From contig JBELIG010000002.1 in assembly GCA_042091035.1 (NCBI GenBank), positions 1 through 64,000 of the forward strand: a stretch of DNA of 64,000 nt. The letters run 5' to 3'. A program made the position numbers and the translations under genes. The notes under the pieces were generated by a model, which was given only the letters and a program-made list of their open reading frames with translations, made no database searches and was not told the origin of the DNA. This stretch comes from AM-2324 sp042091035 (GTDB taxonomy: Bacteria; Bacteroidota; Bacteroidia; Chitinophagales; Saprospiraceae). This document shows, in pieces, positions 53,796 to 63,087 of the stretch (its first letter is position 1; each line of letters starts with the position of its first letter).

Positions 53796-54337
53796 TGCGT
53801 ATTAAGAAAAGAATCTATTTCATCCACAGAAGGATTGGTTAAAGCAATAGTGCCTTCGGGGCTAATCAGAAATTTCTGAGGCACTTCATTTATTCCCCAC
53901 ACATCTGAAATTGGGCCATTAAAAAAACGAAGGCTTGTTGCCTTATCAAAGATATGATAAGGCCAACTTAGACCATCCTTACGAATAGCATGCTTTAGTG
54001 CTGTTTCATCTTTATCTATAGCCACAGATACAATATCAAAGCCAGAGGCATTATTGAACGACTTTCCATTAAATTTTCTAAATAAATTGACTAGACTGGG
54101 ATTTTCTCTCCTACAAGGTGCACACCATGAGCCCCAAAAATCTACCAATACATATCTGCCCTTTAGCTGCTGAAGATCGAAAGCATTTCCATTCAATAAT
54201 TCAGCGACTAAGTCAGGCGCCTTTTCTCCCTGATCTACATCCGGCTGAAAATAATAGGACCGTCCCAATATTAGTAATGCTATAAAAACTAAAGAGATAA
54301 GAGACCCTTTACTTTGCTTTTTCATATTTGATTGCAT
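53783..54337 (-). CDS. TlpA/ResA-family thioredoxin-like protein
   Basis: A 184-residue envelope thioredoxin. One N-terminal hydrophobic helix ('SLISLVFIALLILGRSYYF') anchors it with the domain outside; the active site is W-C-A-P-C in 'VDFWGSWCAPCRRENPSL', and the cis-Pro loop is 'GINEVPQKFLISPEGTI'. Such proteins reduce cytochrome c or other periplasmic disulfides; the partner is unknown. An alternative ATG at 54325 would remove four residues before the helix and change nothing else. Confidence 0.88.
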   Translation of the reverse strand: MQSNMKKQSKGSLISLVFIALLILGRSYYFQPDVDQGEKAPDLVAELLNGNAFDLQQLKGRYVLVDFWGSWCAPCRRENPSLVNLFRKFNGKSFNNASGFDIVSVAIDKDETALKHAIRKDGLSWPYHIFDKATSLRFFNGPISDVWGINEVPQKFLISPEGTIALTNPSVDEIDSFLNTHVSN

Positions 54338-54387
54338 TTAATTGCCTATTTGTAGTTATTTTCACGCTGCAAATTAAAAGAAAACTG

Positions 54388-54417
54388 TCCTGCTTTATAT
54401 TTTATTTGATAGCAGGA
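54388..54417. repeat. 7-bp inverted repeat before the flavin reductase gene
   Basis: TCCTGCT (54388-54394) and AGCAGGA (54411-54417) around 16 AT-rich bases, ending 16 bases before the ATG. It may be an operator or leader hairpin. Confidence 0.4.
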
Positions 54418-54433
54418 TCTAAAAATAAGACAA

Positions 54434-55312
54434 ATGCTTAGAATAGTACCTGAAGAAACAAAAACTAAAGACTTACATCAGTTTTTAGTAGGATCTATTG
54501 CTCCAAGACCTATTGCTTTTGTGAGTACAGTAGATGAGGAGGGAAATCCAAACCTTGCACCTTACTCGTTCTTCAATGCATTCAGCTCAAATCCACCAAT
54601 TCTCGTTTTCTCCTCAAATAGAAGAGTTTTAAATAACACAACAAAAGATACCTTATCCAATGTCATGAACACAAAGGAGGTCGTTATTAATGTTGTCAAT
54701 CACGACATAGTGCGACAGATGGCTGTAACATCGGTAGAATTTCCTTCTAATATCAATGAGTTTGAGAAGGCTGGTTTGAATACAATTCCATCTGAAAAAG
54801 TAAGGCCTTTTCGCGTTAAGGAAAGTCCGGTCCAAATGGAGTGTAAAGTCAAGGAAATCATAACCCTTGGAGATCATGGAGGAGCGGGACACCTAATCCT
54901 TTGTGAAGTGGTACTGATGCATATTGCTGAGCATGTTGTAGATGAAAACAATAGGATCAATCCCCACAAACTTGATCTGATGGGAAGACTTGGAAGGGCC
55001 TACTATGTGAGAGCGAGTGGAGATGCTATACAAACTATTGTTCAAAGTGTGACAGAAATAACTATCGGCTTTGACAAACTACCTGCTAAAATACAGACGA
55101 GTACTGTACTTAGAGGAAATGAACTCGGCATGCTTGCAGGGATAAAAACTATTCCATCACAAGAAGCTATTGAAACTGCCAAATCTGACCCATCTGTCAA
55201 GAAATTAATAGACGGAACAAATCATACAGAAGCGATACATACCTATATAGCTGAATTGCTTAAGGATCCAAAAAACAACCTTGAAAAAGCGGCAGCTATT
55301 GCTTGGATTTAG
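54434..55312 (+). CDS. Flavin reductase-like FMN-binding split-barrel protein
   Basis: A 292-residue protein of the flavin reductase-like family. 'FLVGSIAPRPIAFVSTVDEE', 'PNLAPYSFFNAFSSNPPILV' and 'STLRG'-like late motifs ('STVLRGNELG') fit the FMN split-barrel group. Members use FMN or serve as flavin reductases; this subgroup is often of unknown substrate. The gene overlaps the last 4 bases of the convergent folA. Confidence 0.85.
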   Translation: MLRIVPEETKTKDLHQFLVGSIAPRPIAFVSTVDEEGNPNLAPYSFFNAFSSNPPILVFSSNRRVLNNTTKDTLSNVMNTKEVVINVVNHDIVRQMAVTSVEFPSNINEFEKAGLNTIPSEKVRPFRVKESPVQMECKVKEIITLGDHGGAGHLILCEVVLMHIAEHVVDENNRINPHKLDLMGRLGRAYYVRASGDAIQTIVQSVTEITIGFDKLPAKIQTSTVLRGNELGMLAGIKTIPSQEAIETAKSDPSVKKLIDGTNHTEAIHTYIAELLKDPKNNLEKAAAIAWI

Positions 55313-55803
55313 GTCTTTCGAGTAAATACTTTAAATGTGTAGGCGTATTCATTTTTTTCGTCAGGCGAATGGTGTTCAGAGGATACCTGATCCCATTCCT
55401 CTGACTTGATCTCAGGAAAAAACACATCTCCTGGTACATCTAAATCAACTTCTGTCAAATACAACTTATCCCAAAGGTGTACGGTCTGATCATAGATCAA
55501 ACCTCCTCCAATAATAAACAACTCTTCTTCACCATTTGCCTTAGCTGCTTCAATACCCTCTTCTATCGAATTGAACACCAAAATATTCGAAGCCATAAAA
55601 TATGGATTACGAGTGATCACAATATTAGTTCGCTTTGGCAAGGGGCGACCTATTGACTCAAAGCATTTCCTTCCCATGAGAATATTGTGCCCCAATGTGG
55701 TCTTTTTGAAATATTTGAAATCTGATGGCAAATACCAAGGGATGCCATTATCCTTTCCGATTACATTTCCTTTGGAAACCGCAACAATTGCACTAATTCT
55801 CAT
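55309..55803 (-). CDS. folA: Dihydrofolate reductase
   Basis: A 164-residue enzyme reducing dihydrofolate to tetrahydrofolate with NADPH. Typical motifs are 'IVAVSKGNVIGKDNGIPWYL' and 'LPSDFKYFKKTTLGHNILMG', 'GRPLPKRTNIVITRN' and 'LFIIGGGLIYDQ'. The usual substrate-binding Asp is in 'LPSDFKYF'. It overlaps the pbp2 gene by 11 bp at its start, so translation is coupled to the cell-shape cluster. It also overlaps the flavin reductase gene end-on by 4 bp. Confidence 0.95.
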   Translation of the reverse strand: MRISAIVAVSKGNVIGKDNGIPWYLPSDFKYFKKTTLGHNILMGRKCFESIGRPLPKRTNIVITRNPYFMASNILVFNSIEEGIEAAKANGEEELFIIGGGLIYDQTVHLWDKLYLTEVDLDVPGDVFFPEIKSEEWDQVSSEHHSPDEKNEYAYTFKVFTRKT

Positions 55804-57667
55804 CTGTAGCTTCTGTTTCTTTAATTAATATACTGTTAATTATTCTTTCTTCGACCCACTTCTTTTGCTTAGAGATTTCCCCATTTGTATACTTCTCCAT
55901 TATTAAACCAGCAATGGGTGCAGCAAAAGTTCCACCTCCTCCTGCATTTTCAACATATACAGCCACAGCAATTTTTGGACGTTCAGTTGGGGAAAAGCCA
56001 ATAAAGGTAGAATGATCCTCCCCAAACTTATTTTGAACAGTACCAGTTTTTCCCGCAATCGGAGTGAAATTATTTTGTGCCTGCCTACCAGTTCCTGCCT
56101 GAACAACTAACTTCATACCATCCACCACATGCTCAAAATGTTGTTTATCTATAGAAGACTGGAATACAGCTATACTGTCTTTAGGAAAATCTAAACTTGT
56201 ATTTTCAAAACGTTTTACAAGATGTGGAGTTTTGTAATAGCCCCTATTCCCCAGCAGACAGGACATATTTGCCATCTGTAGTGTAGTTAATAAAAGTTCT
56301 CCTTGGCCAATACCTAAAGAGATAATAAAGGTAGAATACCATTTATTTTTTCCATAGATCTTATTGTAGAAAGCTGCATTCGGCACCTTGCCGTCCTCTT
56401 CGCCGGGAAGATCTACACCCAACTCTTGACCTAAGCCAAATTCTCTCATATATGTGTAGAATTTGTCTAGGTTGGCTTCGTCATTACTAGATCCTCCTTT
56501 ATCGATTATCTTCTGGAAGGTATGCCAGAAATAAGTATTACAAGAAAATTGGATCGCACGCCCTATATTATGAGTAGGAGGGTGATTTCTACATTTACCT
56601 ACAAAATTGTTGTAAGAATAATAGCCTGGGCAAGGTATGTATTGATCATGGGATATTACGCCTTCCTGCATCCCAACAAGACCTACTAACATTTTATGTG
56701 TAGAACCTGGTGGATATTGCGCGGACAATGACCTATTGAAGAATAGATTATTCGGATTTTTATTGAGCTTTTGGAAGTTCTTACCCCGCTCCTTAGAAAT
56801 TGTTAAAAGGCCTGGATCATAAGAGGGCGATGAAAGCATGCACAGGATTTCTCCAGTTTCTGGTTCTATAGCTACAACAGCACCTTTCTTGCCATTCATA
56901 AGAGTTTCCGCATATGCCTGCAATTCAAGGTCAATAGAAGTATGAATATCAGCACCTGATATCGGGTCATAATTCATTGCTCCTTCCTTATAATCTCCTA
57001 CTTCCCTTCCGAGTCTATCCTTGAATACCACACGCTGCCCTTTTTCACCTTTTAGGTAAGGTTCATAGGTAGACTCTAATCCATCACTTCCTATATAATC
57101 CCCTGACTCATATATCCTAATACCTTCTTCATCAAAATTATCATCTGCATCCACCTCTGCTCGATTGACTTCTCTTATATATCCTAATATATGAGCAGCT
57201 GAACTATGCGGATATCCTCTAACATTCCTTCTTTGTATCGAAAAACCTGGAAATTCATGCAAACTTTCTTTTAGTGCTGTGATTTGAGCGGAAGAAATCG
57301 TGCTCAAGAAAGTAAAAGGAATTCTCTTGCTAAACCGTTCATTTCTAAAATCAATATCCATTCGCTTCTCAAACTCTGCTCTACTAATTCCTAAAAATTC
57401 GCAAAACCGGAGCGTATCCATAGTGGGCTCAAGAAAGTTGTAGGTTACCTTGATATCATATACTTGTTCATTGACAACCATCAACTCCCCATTTCTATCG
57501 TAAATCAAACCCCGAGCAGGATAGATCTCTATATTATCTGTAACCGTAGAAACTGCTCTATTTGGGATAGACTCATCCAAAACCTGCAAGTAGAAAGCAT
57601 TCACTATTAGAACTACAGCGAATACAAAGAATATGATTTGGATGACTATGCTACGATTATTGGTCAC
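55793..57667 (-). CDS. mrdA: Penicillin-binding protein 2 (elongation transpeptidase)
   Basis: A 624-residue class B transpeptidase for side-wall peptidoglycan. An N-terminal TM helix ('IVIQIIFFVFAVVLIVNAF') is followed by a pedestal domain and the penicillin-binding domain with S-x-x-K in 'YPPGSTHKM', S-x-N in 'FSCNTYF' and K-T-G in 'IAGKTGTVQN'. The start is GTG at 57667, with no ATG nearby. It lies in the order mreB-mreC-mreD-pbp2, as in other Bacteroidota, and works with RodA, which is absent here. folA overlaps its end by 11 bp. Confidence 0.95.
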   Translation of the reverse strand: MTNNRSIVIQIIFFVFAVVLIVNAFYLQVLDESIPNRAVSTVTDNIEIYPARGLIYDRNGELMVVNEQVYDIKVTYNFLEPTMDTLRFCEFLGISRAEFEKRMDIDFRNERFSKRIPFTFLSTISSAQITALKESLHEFPGFSIQRRNVRGYPHSSAAHILGYIREVNRAEVDADDNFDEEGIRIYESGDYIGSDGLESTYEPYLKGEKGQRVVFKDRLGREVGDYKEGAMNYDPISGADIHTSIDLELQAYAETLMNGKKGAVVAIEPETGEILCMLSSPSYDPGLLTISKERGKNFQKLNKNPNNLFFNRSLSAQYPPGSTHKMLVGLVGMQEGVISHDQYIPCPGYYSYNNFVGKCRNHPPTHNIGRAIQFSCNTYFWHTFQKIIDKGGSSNDEANLDKFYTYMREFGLGQELGVDLPGEEDGKVPNAAFYNKIYGKNKWYSTFIISLGIGQGELLLTTLQMANMSCLLGNRGYYKTPHLVKRFENTSLDFPKDSIAVFQSSIDKQHFEHVVDGMKLVVQAGTGRQAQNNFTPIAGKTGTVQNKFGEDHSTFIGFSPTERPKIAVAVYVENAGGGGTFAAPIAGLIMEKYTNGEISKQKKWVEERIINSILIKETEATDEN

Positions 57668-57681
57668 TTCTATTCTATTTT

Positions 57682-58203
57682 TTAGTCTTGTGGATCAAAA
57701 ATAATCTGGAAGAATGCAACCAACATGAACGAAACAATCATCGAACCGATGGTATTTAAAAGTATAGGTACAATGTATACTGGAGCAAAGAACTGCAGCG
57801 AAAAATAAAATACATGATGTAGAAATAACATTATTGCGGAATACTGTAAAAACCATCGTATTGAATATCGTTTAGCATTTGGACTATAGGAGACATTATA
57901 ACCTCCTCTTGGCTCTAAAAAATTCAACACAAAGGAGCGCGTATAAGCAACAAAAACTGCTGCGCCAGCATGCATCCCAAAAGAGGAATACAAATAATCT
58001 ATCATAAGCCCCATTGTAAAACCTAAAGCCGTAACTAAAGGAACTGGGGTTTTAATCGGCAATAAGATTATGAATAAAGGATAGATCATTGGATGGACAT
58101 AGCTTAGAACGCCTCTTTCAAATTCAATATTTTGGATAACTAGCACCTGTGCAATGAACAGACCTATAAACCTAAATATATGAGGAAGTGTATTGCTATT
58201 CAT
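57682..58203 (-). CDS. mreD: Rod shape-determining protein MreD
   Basis: A 173-residue integral membrane protein of the elongasome. Five or so hydrophobic helices are seen ('IFRFIGLFIAQVLVIQNI', 'LVTALGFTMGLMIDYLY', 'MLFLHHVFYFSLQFFAPVYI'). The start is taken as the ATG at 58203; a TTG two codons earlier is less likely. It overlaps mreC by 8 bp and precedes pbp2 by 14 bp. Sequence similarity in this family is low, so the call leans on topology and order. Confidence 0.88.
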   Translation of the reverse strand: MNSNTLPHIFRFIGLFIAQVLVIQNIEFERGVLSYVHPMIYPLFIILLPIKTPVPLVTALGFTMGLMIDYLYSSFGMHAGAAVFVAYTRSFVLNFLEPRGGYNVSYSPNAKRYSIRWFLQYSAIMLFLHHVFYFSLQFFAPVYIVPILLNTIGSMIVSFMLVAFFQIIFDPQD

Positions 58204-59023
58204 TTTCAATAATTATTAACAAGCTATCAAGTTCTTCAGCCTGCTGATCTTCCAGCACGTAGACAACCTCCAAGTTATTCATATCATTGAATAACTGAAC
58301 CTGTATTGTATAAGAGTTTGAACCCTGGCTTAGGGAAATATCTTGTACTTTCCCCACATCTAATCCTACAGGAAAGTGCCTTGAATAGCCAGATGTTTGG
58401 ATAGTATCTCCGACCTCCACATCCGCATGCTTGGGTATATCCTCTAAAAAAACAACAGATGGATCTAAGCCAGTCCATTTTAGATTTCCAAAAAATGCTG
58501 CATGTTTGATCGTGCAGGAGACTTGAGATTGTCTATGTAATATTGACATTACCGTAGAAAAATTATTAGATACATCTCGAACTACACCAATTATACCATC
58601 ATCAGTAACTACGCCCATACGAGGATATACACCTTGATTTGAGCCTTTATTGATTGTTATAAAATTATTACTTTTAATTGTACTATTTTGAATAACTCGA
58701 GCTGCTTTATATGAAAAGCTTGTATCCACAGCAAGTGTATCAGTCAATTCAATTTCTTCGAGCAATGAAATCAAATACAAATTTTGAGTCCTTAAATCAC
58801 GGACAACGGTTGCTAGAGAGTCTAGCTCTTTATGTGCACCGTATATCTCGCCAACTCTGTGCGTAAATGAATTAACTCTTCCGTTAAGATTACCGGAAGA
58901 GTTAAGAAAAATCTCTTTTTGAGAATCGTTGTAGTTGACCAACATGAATATGCATATACCTTCTAGGAGTAAGAAAAGTACGAAACTCCCATATCTAAGC
59001 AGATAAAGTATAAGGTTACGCAT
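58196..59023 (-). CDS. mreC: Rod shape-determining protein MreC
   Basis: A 275-residue inner-membrane protein with one N-terminal TM helix ('YGSFVLFLLLEGICIFML'), a coiled coil and a periplasmic beta-barrel pair ('ITINKGSNQGVYPRMGVVTD', 'GVVRDVSNNFSTVMSILHRQ'), which is the MreC layout. It links MreB inside to PBP2 outside. It lies 38 bp after mreB and overlaps mreD by 8 bp. Confidence 0.95.
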   Translation of the reverse strand: MRNLILYLLRYGSFVLFLLLEGICIFMLVNYNDSQKEIFLNSSGNLNGRVNSFTHRVGEIYGAHKELDSLATVVRDLRTQNLYLISLLEEIELTDTLAVDTSFSYKAARVIQNSTIKSNNFITINKGSNQGVYPRMGVVTDDGIIGVVRDVSNNFSTVMSILHRQSQVSCTIKHAAFFGNLKWTGLDPSVVFLEDIPKHADVEVGDTIQTSGYSRHFPVGLDVGKVQDISLSQGSNSYTIQVQLFNDMNNLEVVYVLEDQQAEELDSLLIIIENE

Positions 59024-59061
59024 AGCTAGTAAATATTATTCTCTTTCTTGAAATCCGTTTG

Positions 59062-60093
59062 TCAGTTATTTCTGCGATCGATCAAGAAGGTGAATCGATC
59101 TGTATTTTTAAGGGCAATCCCCGTACCTCGAACTACAGCTCTTAATGGGTCTTCTGCGACATGAACTGGTAATTTTGTCTTAGAAGAAATTCGCTTATCA
59201 AGTCCACGCAATAATGCACCTCCACCAGTCAGATACAAGCCAGTTTGATAAATATCGGACGCCAACTCAGGAGGAGTGGCTTCTAAAGCCTTCATAATCG
59301 CATCCTCTACCTTGGAAATTGACTTATCCAATGACTCTGCAACTTCTTTAAATGTTACATAAATCTGTTTAGGAATTCCTGTCATAAGATCCCTGCCATT
59401 GACAGCAAGATCTTCTGGCGGTGATTCTAACTCAGTCAATGCCGAACCTACTTTTATTTTGATTTGTTCAGCAGTACGTTCACCGATCAATAGATTATGC
59501 TGCTTCTTAAGATAATTCATTATGTCGAGTGTAAACTCATCCCCTGCAATTCTGATGGACTGATCACATACTATTCCAGAAAGGGCAATTACAGCAATTT
59601 CTGTAGTACCTCCGCCTATATCAATTATCATATTCCCGACTGGCTCCTCAACATCAAGACCTATACCTAATGCTGCTGCCATAGGCTCATAAATAAGATA
59701 GGTTTCTTTAGAATCTACATGATCAGCAGAATCAAATACAGCTCTTTTTTCTACCTCTGTAATACCAGAGGGGATGCAGATAACCATCTTCATGTGCGAG
59801 AAGAAACTTCTTCTAGCTGTTATCATATTGATGAAACCTTTGATCATCTTTTCTGCTGCATCAAAATCTGCAATAACACCATCTTTAAGTGGGCGTACTG
59901 TCTCTATATTACCATGGGTTTTTTCATGCATAAGCATAGCACGTTGACCCACCGCTACTGTCTCTCTTGTTCTTCTATTGAGTGCAATAATCGATGGTTG
60001 ATCGATAAGCACTTCACCATCTTGGATTACAAGCGTATTCGCTGTACCCAGATCAATGGCTATTTCCTGTGAAAAAAATTTGAATAATTTCAT
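59062..60093 (-). CDS. mreB: Rod shape-determining actin homologue MreB
   Basis: A 343-residue bacterial actin. The nucleotide-binding motifs are 'EIAIDLGTANTLV', 'GNMIIDIGGGTTEIAVIAL' and 'GLYLTGGGALLRGLDKRI'. MreB filaments guide side-wall synthesis. It is the first gene of the mreB-mreC-mreD-pbp2-folA unit. The 154 bp upstream, AT-rich, hold no clear promoter match. Confidence 0.97.
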   Translation of the reverse strand: MKLFKFFSQEIAIDLGTANTLVIQDGEVLIDQPSIIALNRRTRETVAVGQRAMLMHEKTHGNIETVRPLKDGVIADFDAAEKMIKGFINMITARRSFFSHMKMVICIPSGITEVEKRAVFDSADHVDSKETYLIYEPMAAALGIGLDVEEPVGNMIIDIGGGTTEIAVIALSGIVCDQSIRIAGDEFTLDIMNYLKKQHNLLIGERTAEQIKIKVGSALTELESPPEDLAVNGRDLMTGIPKQIYVTFKEVAESLDKSISKVEDAIMKALEATPPELASDIYQTGLYLTGGGALLRGLDKRISSKTKLPVHVAEDPLRAVVRGTGIALKNTDRFTFLIDRRNN

Positions 60094-60247
60094 TAATTAC
60101 CTTGGTAGTTCTCGGAATTTTTAAATAATTAGGATGTATTATTCTTTAATAACATCTATTAAATCCGTTAACACTAAACATACGAAAGAAATAGGAAAAA
60201 ATTAAAATATAGTAAGTAAATAAAAGGATTCTAGAACGACACTACTA

Positions 60248-61528
60248 TTAGTTTTCCGAATCATCGCCGACAATAACAATATCGAAGTCCTTTGCATTTA
60301 AATATTTATTTGCTACTTCTCTTAAATCTTCTGCCTGTATTTGGTTAACTCTTTTTATCAACTTTTCAAATAAACTAAAATCCAAACCATCTGATAAATA
60401 AGATTTAGCAACCTCACCTGCATTGAACGGTCCATCCAACATTGAAAGGAAACCTCCCATCAAATAGTTTTTTAACATCAACAATTCTTGCTCACTAACT
60501 AGTTCAGTCTTAAGAATATTCATTTCTTTATTGATCTCGTCAACAACTTGGTTTACATTCTCACTGCTAGCCTCAGAACCCACATAAAAATAGCCATCGT
60601 GCTTAAAAGTATCTAGAGAAGAATAAATGTTGTAGGTCAATCCCTTTTCCTCTCGTATATTCATCATCAGCCTTGATCCAAAATACCCCCCGAATAGATT
60701 ATTGAGAACATACATGTCATTATAATCCTTGTGCTCTTTTGAAAAAAGCCGGTACCCCATTCTAAGCGAAGCTTGTACATCTGATTTCACAGGAACAACT
60801 AAACGAGAAGGACTTGAATATACCTCAGGTAATAGGACCTTAGAATTTGGCCCAGATTTCATTTTTCCAGCTATAAATTCCTCTACAAGATCAATCTCCT
60901 CCTGACCTACTTTCCCAGTCAAAAATATCTGACAATTTCCACTAACATAAAATTGTTGATAGTGGCTTAGTAAATCTGCCCTAGTTATGTTATCAAACAA
61001 CTGGGCAGTGCTGTTATATCCATAAGGATGTTCTTTCCCGTATATTTGTTCAGTCAATGTGCGGTAAGAAAGTACATCCGTACGCTCAAGATCAACTTTT
61101 AATTTTTGTTTTGAATTTTGCTTCCATCCATCGAGTTCTTTTTCTGGAAAAACAGGATCAAATAGCACCTCTGAAAGGATAGGCAGAATTTCTTTAAAAT
61201 AACGCTTCAGACAATAAAAACCTATGGTATTATCATCGAGATTAAAGGTACTCTCAATATAGGTTCCAAAGAAATCAACACGTTCCGATATTTCATGATT
61301 ACTCATTGTCGAAGTACCCTCCTTAAGCATCTCCTGAGTGGCTCTTGAAGCAACATTTTTTAATTCTACTGGTCTTCCAGCATTGAAAACGACTTCAAGC
61401 TTAAGCACATCTTGTGTACCTGAGTTAAGGCAATGAACTTTGATCCCGTTTGATAATTCAACTGTTTTAACATTAGGTATGATAATCTCACTGATATTCT
61501 TAATCTCTGGCACTCTACTTCTATCCAC
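60248..61528 (-). CDS. M16-family peptidase-like protein lacking the zinc motif
   Basis: A 426-residue protein of the insulinase (M16) fold in two homologous halves. In active members H-x-x-E-H sits where this protein has 'ASRATQEMLKEGT', so the zinc ligands are missing. Later features are typical of the fold ('LNNLFGGYFGSRLMMNIREE' and 'KGLTYNIYSS', the R/Y motif near the C-terminal half). It resembles the non-catalytic subunit of the M16 pair; the catalytic partner is not adjacent. The start is a GTG at 61528, with a second GTG five codons later as an alternative. Confidence 0.85.
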   Translation of the reverse strand: MDRSRVPEIKNISEIIIPNVKTVELSNGIKVHCLNSGTQDVLKLEVVFNAGRPVELKNVASRATQEMLKEGTSTMSNHEISERVDFFGTYIESTFNLDDNTIGFYCLKRYFKEILPILSEVLFDPVFPEKELDGWKQNSKQKLKVDLERTDVLSYRTLTEQIYGKEHPYGYNSTAQLFDNITRADLLSHYQQFYVSGNCQIFLTGKVGQEEIDLVEEFIAGKMKSGPNSKVLLPEVYSSPSRLVVPVKSDVQASLRMGYRLFSKEHKDYNDMYVLNNLFGGYFGSRLMMNIREEKGLTYNIYSSLDTFKHDGYFYVGSEASSENVNQVVDEINKEMNILKTELVSEQELLMLKNYLMGGFLSMLDGPFNAGEVAKSYLSDGLDFSLFEKLIKRVNQIQAEDLREVANKYLNAKDFDIVIVGDDSEN

Positions 61529-61567
61529 GCTGCTTTATTTTGGCCTTAAACAATCATTTAAAGCTTA

Positions 61568-61593
61568 TTTTTGTTGAGATATTTCAACAAAAA
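61568..61593. repeat. 10-bp perfect inverted repeat between the M16 gene and dnaN
   Basis: TTTTTGTTGA (61568-61577) and TCAACAAAAA (61584-61593) around six bases, 40 bases from the M16 start. It lies upstream of both divergent genes, so an operator is more likely than a terminator. Confidence 0.5.
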
Positions 61594-61650
61594 GACTATT
61601 TCTTTGTAATTAAATCACAAATTTAGAACAAATACCCTTTAATGTTTTGT

Positions 61651-61659
61651 TTATCCACA
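61651..61659 (+). promoter_or_regulatory. Perfect DnaA box upstream of dnaN
   Basis: TTATCCACA is an exact match to the strong DnaA box, 93 bases before the dnaN ATG and about 42 bases upstream of its -7 box. Only one copy was found in the interval, so control of dnaN by DnaA is more likely than an origin. Confidence 0.55.
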
Positions 61660-61700
61660 AAATGTTGGGAAAAATAAGTACTCAAATCAAAGCTTTAGCT

Positions 61701-61708
61701 TAAGTTTG
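61701..61708 (+). promoter_or_regulatory. -7 box of dnaN
   Basis: TAAGTTTG is an exact TAnnTTTG match, with a predicted leader of about 38 bases. No clear TTTG is seen at -33. Confidence 0.4.
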
Positions 61709-61752
61709 TATTTTAGCTATTTCTGCTGAGATCACAATTAAAATAAACCAAA

Positions 61753-62868
61753 ATGAGATTTAGCGTATCTTCTTCAGATCTACTTAAAAAATTACAAGTA
61801 ACAGGAGGAGCCATTGGTTCAAACCCGGTTTTGCCAATACTTGAAGATTTTTTATTTACGATTAAGGGAAATCAACTGATCATAACAGCTACTGATCTTG
61901 AAACAGCCATAACTACCCAAATGGATGTTGAGGCTGATAAAGACGGTTCAGTTGCCGTACCAGCCAAAATACTATTAGAGACATTAAAAGCCCTTCCGCA
62001 GCAACCTATTACTGTTGAAGTAGATGAAAGTAATTTTAACATAGAAATTACCTCTTCTTACGGTAAATACAAACTTGCTGGTGAAAATGGAGAGGAATTT
62101 CCAACAATTCCAGAAGCAGAAGGACCTGCAGCTTTATCTATTCCAGGGCACAAACTAACCCAAGGTATAAACAAAACAATTTTTGCGACTAGTAATGATG
62201 AACTACGTCCAGCAATGACTGGTGTTTATTTTCAGTTAGAAAATAATGAATTGACGCTTGTTGCTACTGATGCGCACAAATTGGTGAAATACACGTTTAA
62301 AGAACTTGACATCACCTCTGGGTCATCTTTTATTGTTCCCAAAAAAGCCCTAAATCTACTAAAGGGAATTGTAGGTAATTCCGATTTAATAGAACTTAAA
62401 TACAATGGGTCAAATGTTTTCTTTGAATCAGAGCACACCAAATTAAGCTGTCGTCTGATCGATGAGAATTATCCAAACTACAGGGCGGTGATCCCACAAA
62501 ATAATCCGAACAACCTACATGCTAATCGTCAGGATCTACAGAATTCCTTGAAACGGATAGCAATCTATGCTAATAAAACAACAAACCAAGTAGTTCTAAA
62601 CATCAATAATGATGATATGAACATATCAGCTCAGGATCTCGATTTTTCTAATGAGGCATCTGAGAAACTTAGTTGTTCTTACGAGGGAGATCCACTTACT
62701 ATAGGCTTCAACGCAAAATTCCTAATAGAAATGCTAGGAGTGCTTGAAACCGATGAAATTAAAATGGAATTATCTTCTCCAACAACTGCAGGAATATTAC
62801 TTCCGGCTGAAGAACTCGAAGACGAAAGTATACTTATGCTTGTCATGCCTGTCATGTTAAGTGTTTGA
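61753..62868 (+). CDS. dnaN: DNA polymerase III sliding clamp (beta subunit)
   Basis: A 371-residue ring-forming clamp. The family start 'MRFSVSSSDLLKKLQVTGGA' is followed by 'PILEDFLFTIKGNQLIITAT' and 'DLETAI', and later by 'GLGTSND'-region equivalent 'ATSNDELRPAMTGVYFQLEN' and 'TLVATDAHKLVKY'. The C-terminus 'ESILMLVMPVMLSV' matches the family end 'YLVMPMRL'-like. It is not next to dnaA, as is usual in Bacteroidota. It diverges from the M16 gene and ends at a strong terminator. Confidence 0.97.
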   Translation: MRFSVSSSDLLKKLQVTGGAIGSNPVLPILEDFLFTIKGNQLIITATDLETAITTQMDVEADKDGSVAVPAKILLETLKALPQQPITVEVDESNFNIEITSSYGKYKLAGENGEEFPTIPEAEGPAALSIPGHKLTQGINKTIFATSNDELRPAMTGVYFQLENNELTLVATDAHKLVKYTFKELDITSGSSFIVPKKALNLLKGIVGNSDLIELKYNGSNVFFESEHTKLSCRLIDENYPNYRAVIPQNNPNNLHANRQDLQNSLKRIAIYANKTTNQVVLNINNDDMNISAQDLDFSNEASEKLSCSYEGDPLTIGFNAKFLIEMLGVLETDEIKMELSSPTTAGILLPAEELEDESILMLVMPVMLSV

Positions 62869-62877
62869 TAACAAATT

Positions 62878-62910
62878 AAAAAAAGGGAAAGCTAGTCTTT
62901 CCCTTTTTTT
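62878..62910 (+). terminator. Terminator of dnaN
   Basis: A-tract, GGGAAAG/CTTTCCC stem with CTAGT loop, and a T-tract just after the dnaN stop. Confidence 0.9.
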
Positions 62911-62987
62911 ATTGCATTTGTCACAAATCATACCATACAAAACAACGTTCTGATCATCAACATTTAACAAAGTGTTATCATACTTTA

Positions 62988-63023
62988 TTTGCTATTTTTT
63001 AACAATTAGATCTTATATTTTTG
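62988..63023 (+). promoter_or_regulatory. Candidate promoter of the first cysteine lipoprotein
   Basis: TTTG (62988-62991) and TATTTTTG (63016-63023, exact TAnnTTTG) separated by 24 bases, a little longer than ideal. It leads to a leader of about 60 bases. Confidence 0.45.
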
Positions 63024-63087
63024 TGTTTCGTACAATACCAATTAACGTCTCAATGTTTTAGAATAAGTATCCAAAATCATTGAACGT

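Noticed and set aside
61651..61659. Replication origin at dnaN
   Set aside because: Only one DnaA box was found, with no cluster of boxes, no dnaA and no clear unwinding element.
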